Shown here one piece after another: positions 62,595-64,000 of a stretch of DNA of 64,000 bases (within the stretch, counting starts at the first letter, position 1; every line of letters starts with the position of its first letter). The position numbers and the translations under genes are program-made. The stretch is from Thermoplasmatales archaeon (GTDB lineage Archaea; Thermoplasmatota; Thermoplasmata; Methanomassiliicoccales; Methanomethylophilaceae): positions 1-64,000 of the forward strand of contig JAAYZC010000013.1 of the NCBI GenBank assembly GCA_012515075.1, given 5' to 3'. The notes under the pieces are model-generated. The model was not told where the DNA came from. It did not search any database and saw nothing but the letters and a program-made list of their open reading frames with translations.

Positions 62595-63416
62595 ATGGTA
62601 AAGCTGACGCCTTCGCAGGAACAGCGCATGTGGGAATACAGCGACGATATCTTCGAAGATGCGGAGTACGCCACGGCCCAGGAGCGCGACAGACAGTACG
62701 CAAAGACGATGTCCGGGTTGACCGCCATAAACAGGAAGGCCATAACAGACATGTTAGAGAGACCATCCAGGCATTGTCTGGCACAGTTGGAAAGAGATCT
62801 TGCGCAGGCGCTCGTCGAACAAGGATTCACAGAGGTCAGGACGCCTTCGATCATCTCCAAGGCCGCCCTCGCCAAGATGACGATCACCGAGGATCATCCT
62901 CTTTACAGACAGCTCTTCTTCGTGGACGACAGACGTGTGCTCAGGCCCATGCTGGCCCCTAACCTTTACTTCGTGATGAGGAGGCTGCGTGATTTCACTG
63001 ACGGGCCAGTGCGCATATTCGAGATAGGGTCGTGTTTCAGGAAGGAGTCCCACAGCACCAACCACCTGGAGGAGTTCACCATGCTAAATCTGGTGGAACT
63101 CGGACCCGAGGGGGATCCGGTGGACCGTCTGAAAGAACACATAGATCTGATAATGAGAACAGCCGGCATGGAGTACACCCTGACCGAAGAGACATCTGAT
63201 GTTTACAGGACGACCCTGGATGTCGAGGTGGACGGAGAGGAGATGGCCTCGGGGGCCGTGGGCCCCCATGTGCTGGACCCGGTACACGACATACACGAGC
63301 CCTGGAGCGGCGTCGGATTCGGACTGGAGAGGCTTATAATGCACCGGACCGGCAAGAAGAACATAAAGAAGGCCGGAAGGAGCCTTGTGTACCTCAACGG
63401 TGCGAAGATAGACTGA
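62595..63416 (+). CDS. pylS: Pyrrolysyl-tRNA synthetase PylS, catalytic domain only
   Basis: A 273-residue class II synthetase that charges tRNA-Pyl. It has only the catalytic part: PSRHCLAQLERDLAQAL, EVRTPSIISKAALAKMTI, RPMLAPNLYFVMRRL (motif region), GSCFRKESHSTNHLEEFTMLN and HEPWSGVGFGLERL (motif 3). The about 120-residue N-terminal RNA-binding domain of Methanosarcina PylS is absent, and there is no room for it before pylT, so it belongs to the N-domain-free class of Methanomassiliicoccales. ATG 62595 follows GGTGAT. Ten bases separate it from pylB. Confidence 0.97.
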   Translation: MVKLTPSQEQRMWEYSDDIFEDAEYATAQERDRQYAKTMSGLTAINRKAITDMLERPSRHCLAQLERDLAQALVEQGFTEVRTPSIISKAALAKMTITEDHPLYRQLFFVDDRRVLRPMLAPNLYFVMRRLRDFTDGPVRIFEIGSCFRKESHSTNHLEEFTMLNLVELGPEGDPVDRLKEHIDLIMRTAGMEYTLTEETSDVYRTTLDVEVDGEEMASGAVGPHVLDPVHDIHEPWSGVGFGLERLIMHRTGKKNIKKAGRSLVYLNGAKID

Positions 63417-63426
63417 AGGCGTGAAG

Positions 63427-64000
63427 ATGACGACCGAGAACACGACGCGCGATGTCATCACAAGGGCCGTGAGGCCCTCCGAGGACACAGAGGGGATACT
63501 CTCCAAAGCCTCCGAATGCAGGGGCCTGGATAGGAACGAGATAGAAGCCCTGGTCTCCCTGAAGGACGGGAGAGACATAGAAAGACTCTTCGAGACCGCC
63601 CAGGAGGTCAGGGACAGGATGTTCGGGAACAGGATATCGGTATACGGTTTCGTGTACTTCTCCACCCACTGCAGGAACAGCTGCGCCTTCTGCTATTACA
63701 GACAGACGAACACGGGCCTGCCCAGATACAGGAAGACCAGGGAGGAGGTGGTATCGCTGTCCTGCGACCTCGAGGATGCGGGGGTCAACCTCGTGGACCT
63801 TACCATGGGCGAGGACCCGGTCATGTACGCGGACGGATACGCAGGCCTAATAGACATGATATCCTCGGTCAACGAGGCCGTGGATGTGGCCATAATGGCC
63901 TCGCCGGGGGCCCTGCCGCCGGAGGTCTTCCCCCGCATCAGGGAAGCAGGGGCGGACTGGTACGCTTGCTATCAGGAGACCCACAACCGCGAACTCTTCC
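63427..64000 (+). CDS. pylB: 3-methylornithine synthase PylB (3' end outside window)
   Basis: The first 191 residues of a radical SAM mutase that turns lysine into 3-methyl-D-ornithine, the first step of pyrrolysine synthesis. The cluster motif CRNSCAFCYY has cysteines at 82, 86 and 89, preceded by the VYFSTH strand typical of PylB and biotin-synthase relatives; LTMGEDP follows near residue 127. No stop before the window edge. Ten bases after pylS, so part of the pylT-pylS-pylB transcript. Confidence 0.93.
   Translation, partial: MTTENTTRDVITRAVRPSEDTEGILSKASECRGLDRNEIEALVSLKDGRDIERLFETAQEVRDRMFGNRISVYGFVYFSTHCRNSCAFCYYRQTNTGLPRYRKTREEVVSLSCDLEDAGVNLVDLTMGEDPVMYADGYAGLIDMISSVNEAVDVAIMASPGALPPEVFPRIREAGADWYACYQETHNRELF

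Noticed and set aside
62595..63416. PylS truncated by loss of its first part
   Set aside because: N-domain-free PylS is the normal form in this lineage, and the catalytic domain is complete with its own ribosome-binding site.
1..64000. CRISPR array, insertion sequence or prophage
   Set aside because: No regularly spaced repeats, transposase, integrase or phage genes are seen; the few inverted repeats are single hairpins.

Overview
This window comes from a GC-rich, H2-dependent methylotrophic methanogen of the order Methanomassiliicoccales, most likely the family Methanomethylophilaceae (the M. alvus group). The evidence is a complete mcr gene set next to a methanogenesis-marker operon, two monomethylamine methyltransferase genes with an in-frame amber codon, and a pyrrolysine locus. 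The tRNA-Pyl (no base between acceptor and D stem, 4-nt D loop, interrupted anticodon stem) and the PylS without an N-terminal domain are typical of that clade. All other genes have archaeal relatives. Genes are tightly packed and many are joined by 4-base ATGA overlaps.

Layout. 1-3443: a large exported protein with a lamin-tail domain, running off the left edge. 3.5-6.6 kb: a membrane-lipid operon (tetraether synthase-like radical SAM enzyme, ferredoxin, geranylgeranyl reductase), convergent with a mevalonate kinase operon. 9-13.6 kb: an HD protein, serS, a CRM-domain protein, an RNase P subunit and an orphan protein. 13.9-17.9 kb: L10e, dph2, methanogenesis marker 4 (mtxX) and queD-queC-queE for preQ0/archaeosine. 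17.9-24.5 kb: Fe-S assembly genes (NifX-like, Mrp/ApbC, minimal SufBC), an iron-sulfur flavoprotein, and unknown membrane or exported proteins. 24.6-34 kb: housekeeping genes (PUA protein, SepF, HD hydrolase, RtcB, tRNA-His, PdxST, ArgF, RecJ-like nuclease, exonuclease, phosphoesterase).

34-63.9 kb is the energy-metabolism half. It holds mtbA, a DUF169 gene and a second MtmC-type corrinoid protein; mcrBDGA plus a DUF2098 gene; a DUF2111 regulator; the Mcr activation operon atwA-mcrC-mmp3-mmp6-mmp5-mmp15-mmp17-mmp7; a FAD-linked oxidase; and the mtmC-mtmB-Rh operon. The far right has a PylC-like gene, a second mtmB, pylT, pylS and the start of pylB. Methyl groups from monomethylamine pass from MtmB to MtmC, then through MtbA to coenzyme M, and Mcr releases methane. 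The pyl genes supply the amino acid that both MtmB proteins need.

Most notable observations: (1) the two diverged mtmB genes share an identical 31-base block around the amber codon, leading into a UCCG-capped hairpin 11 bases after it whose stem is kept in both copies, a candidate short PYLIS-like element; (2) none of the roughly 65 complete genes ends in TAG; (3) an Rh-type, not Amt-type, ammonium channel lies in the monomethylamine operon; (4) mcrC is missing from the mcr operon and sits beside atwA; (5) a divergent, TTG-initiated PylC-like gene lies away from pylS-pylB; (6) a tetraether synthase-ferredoxin-reductase lipid operon.
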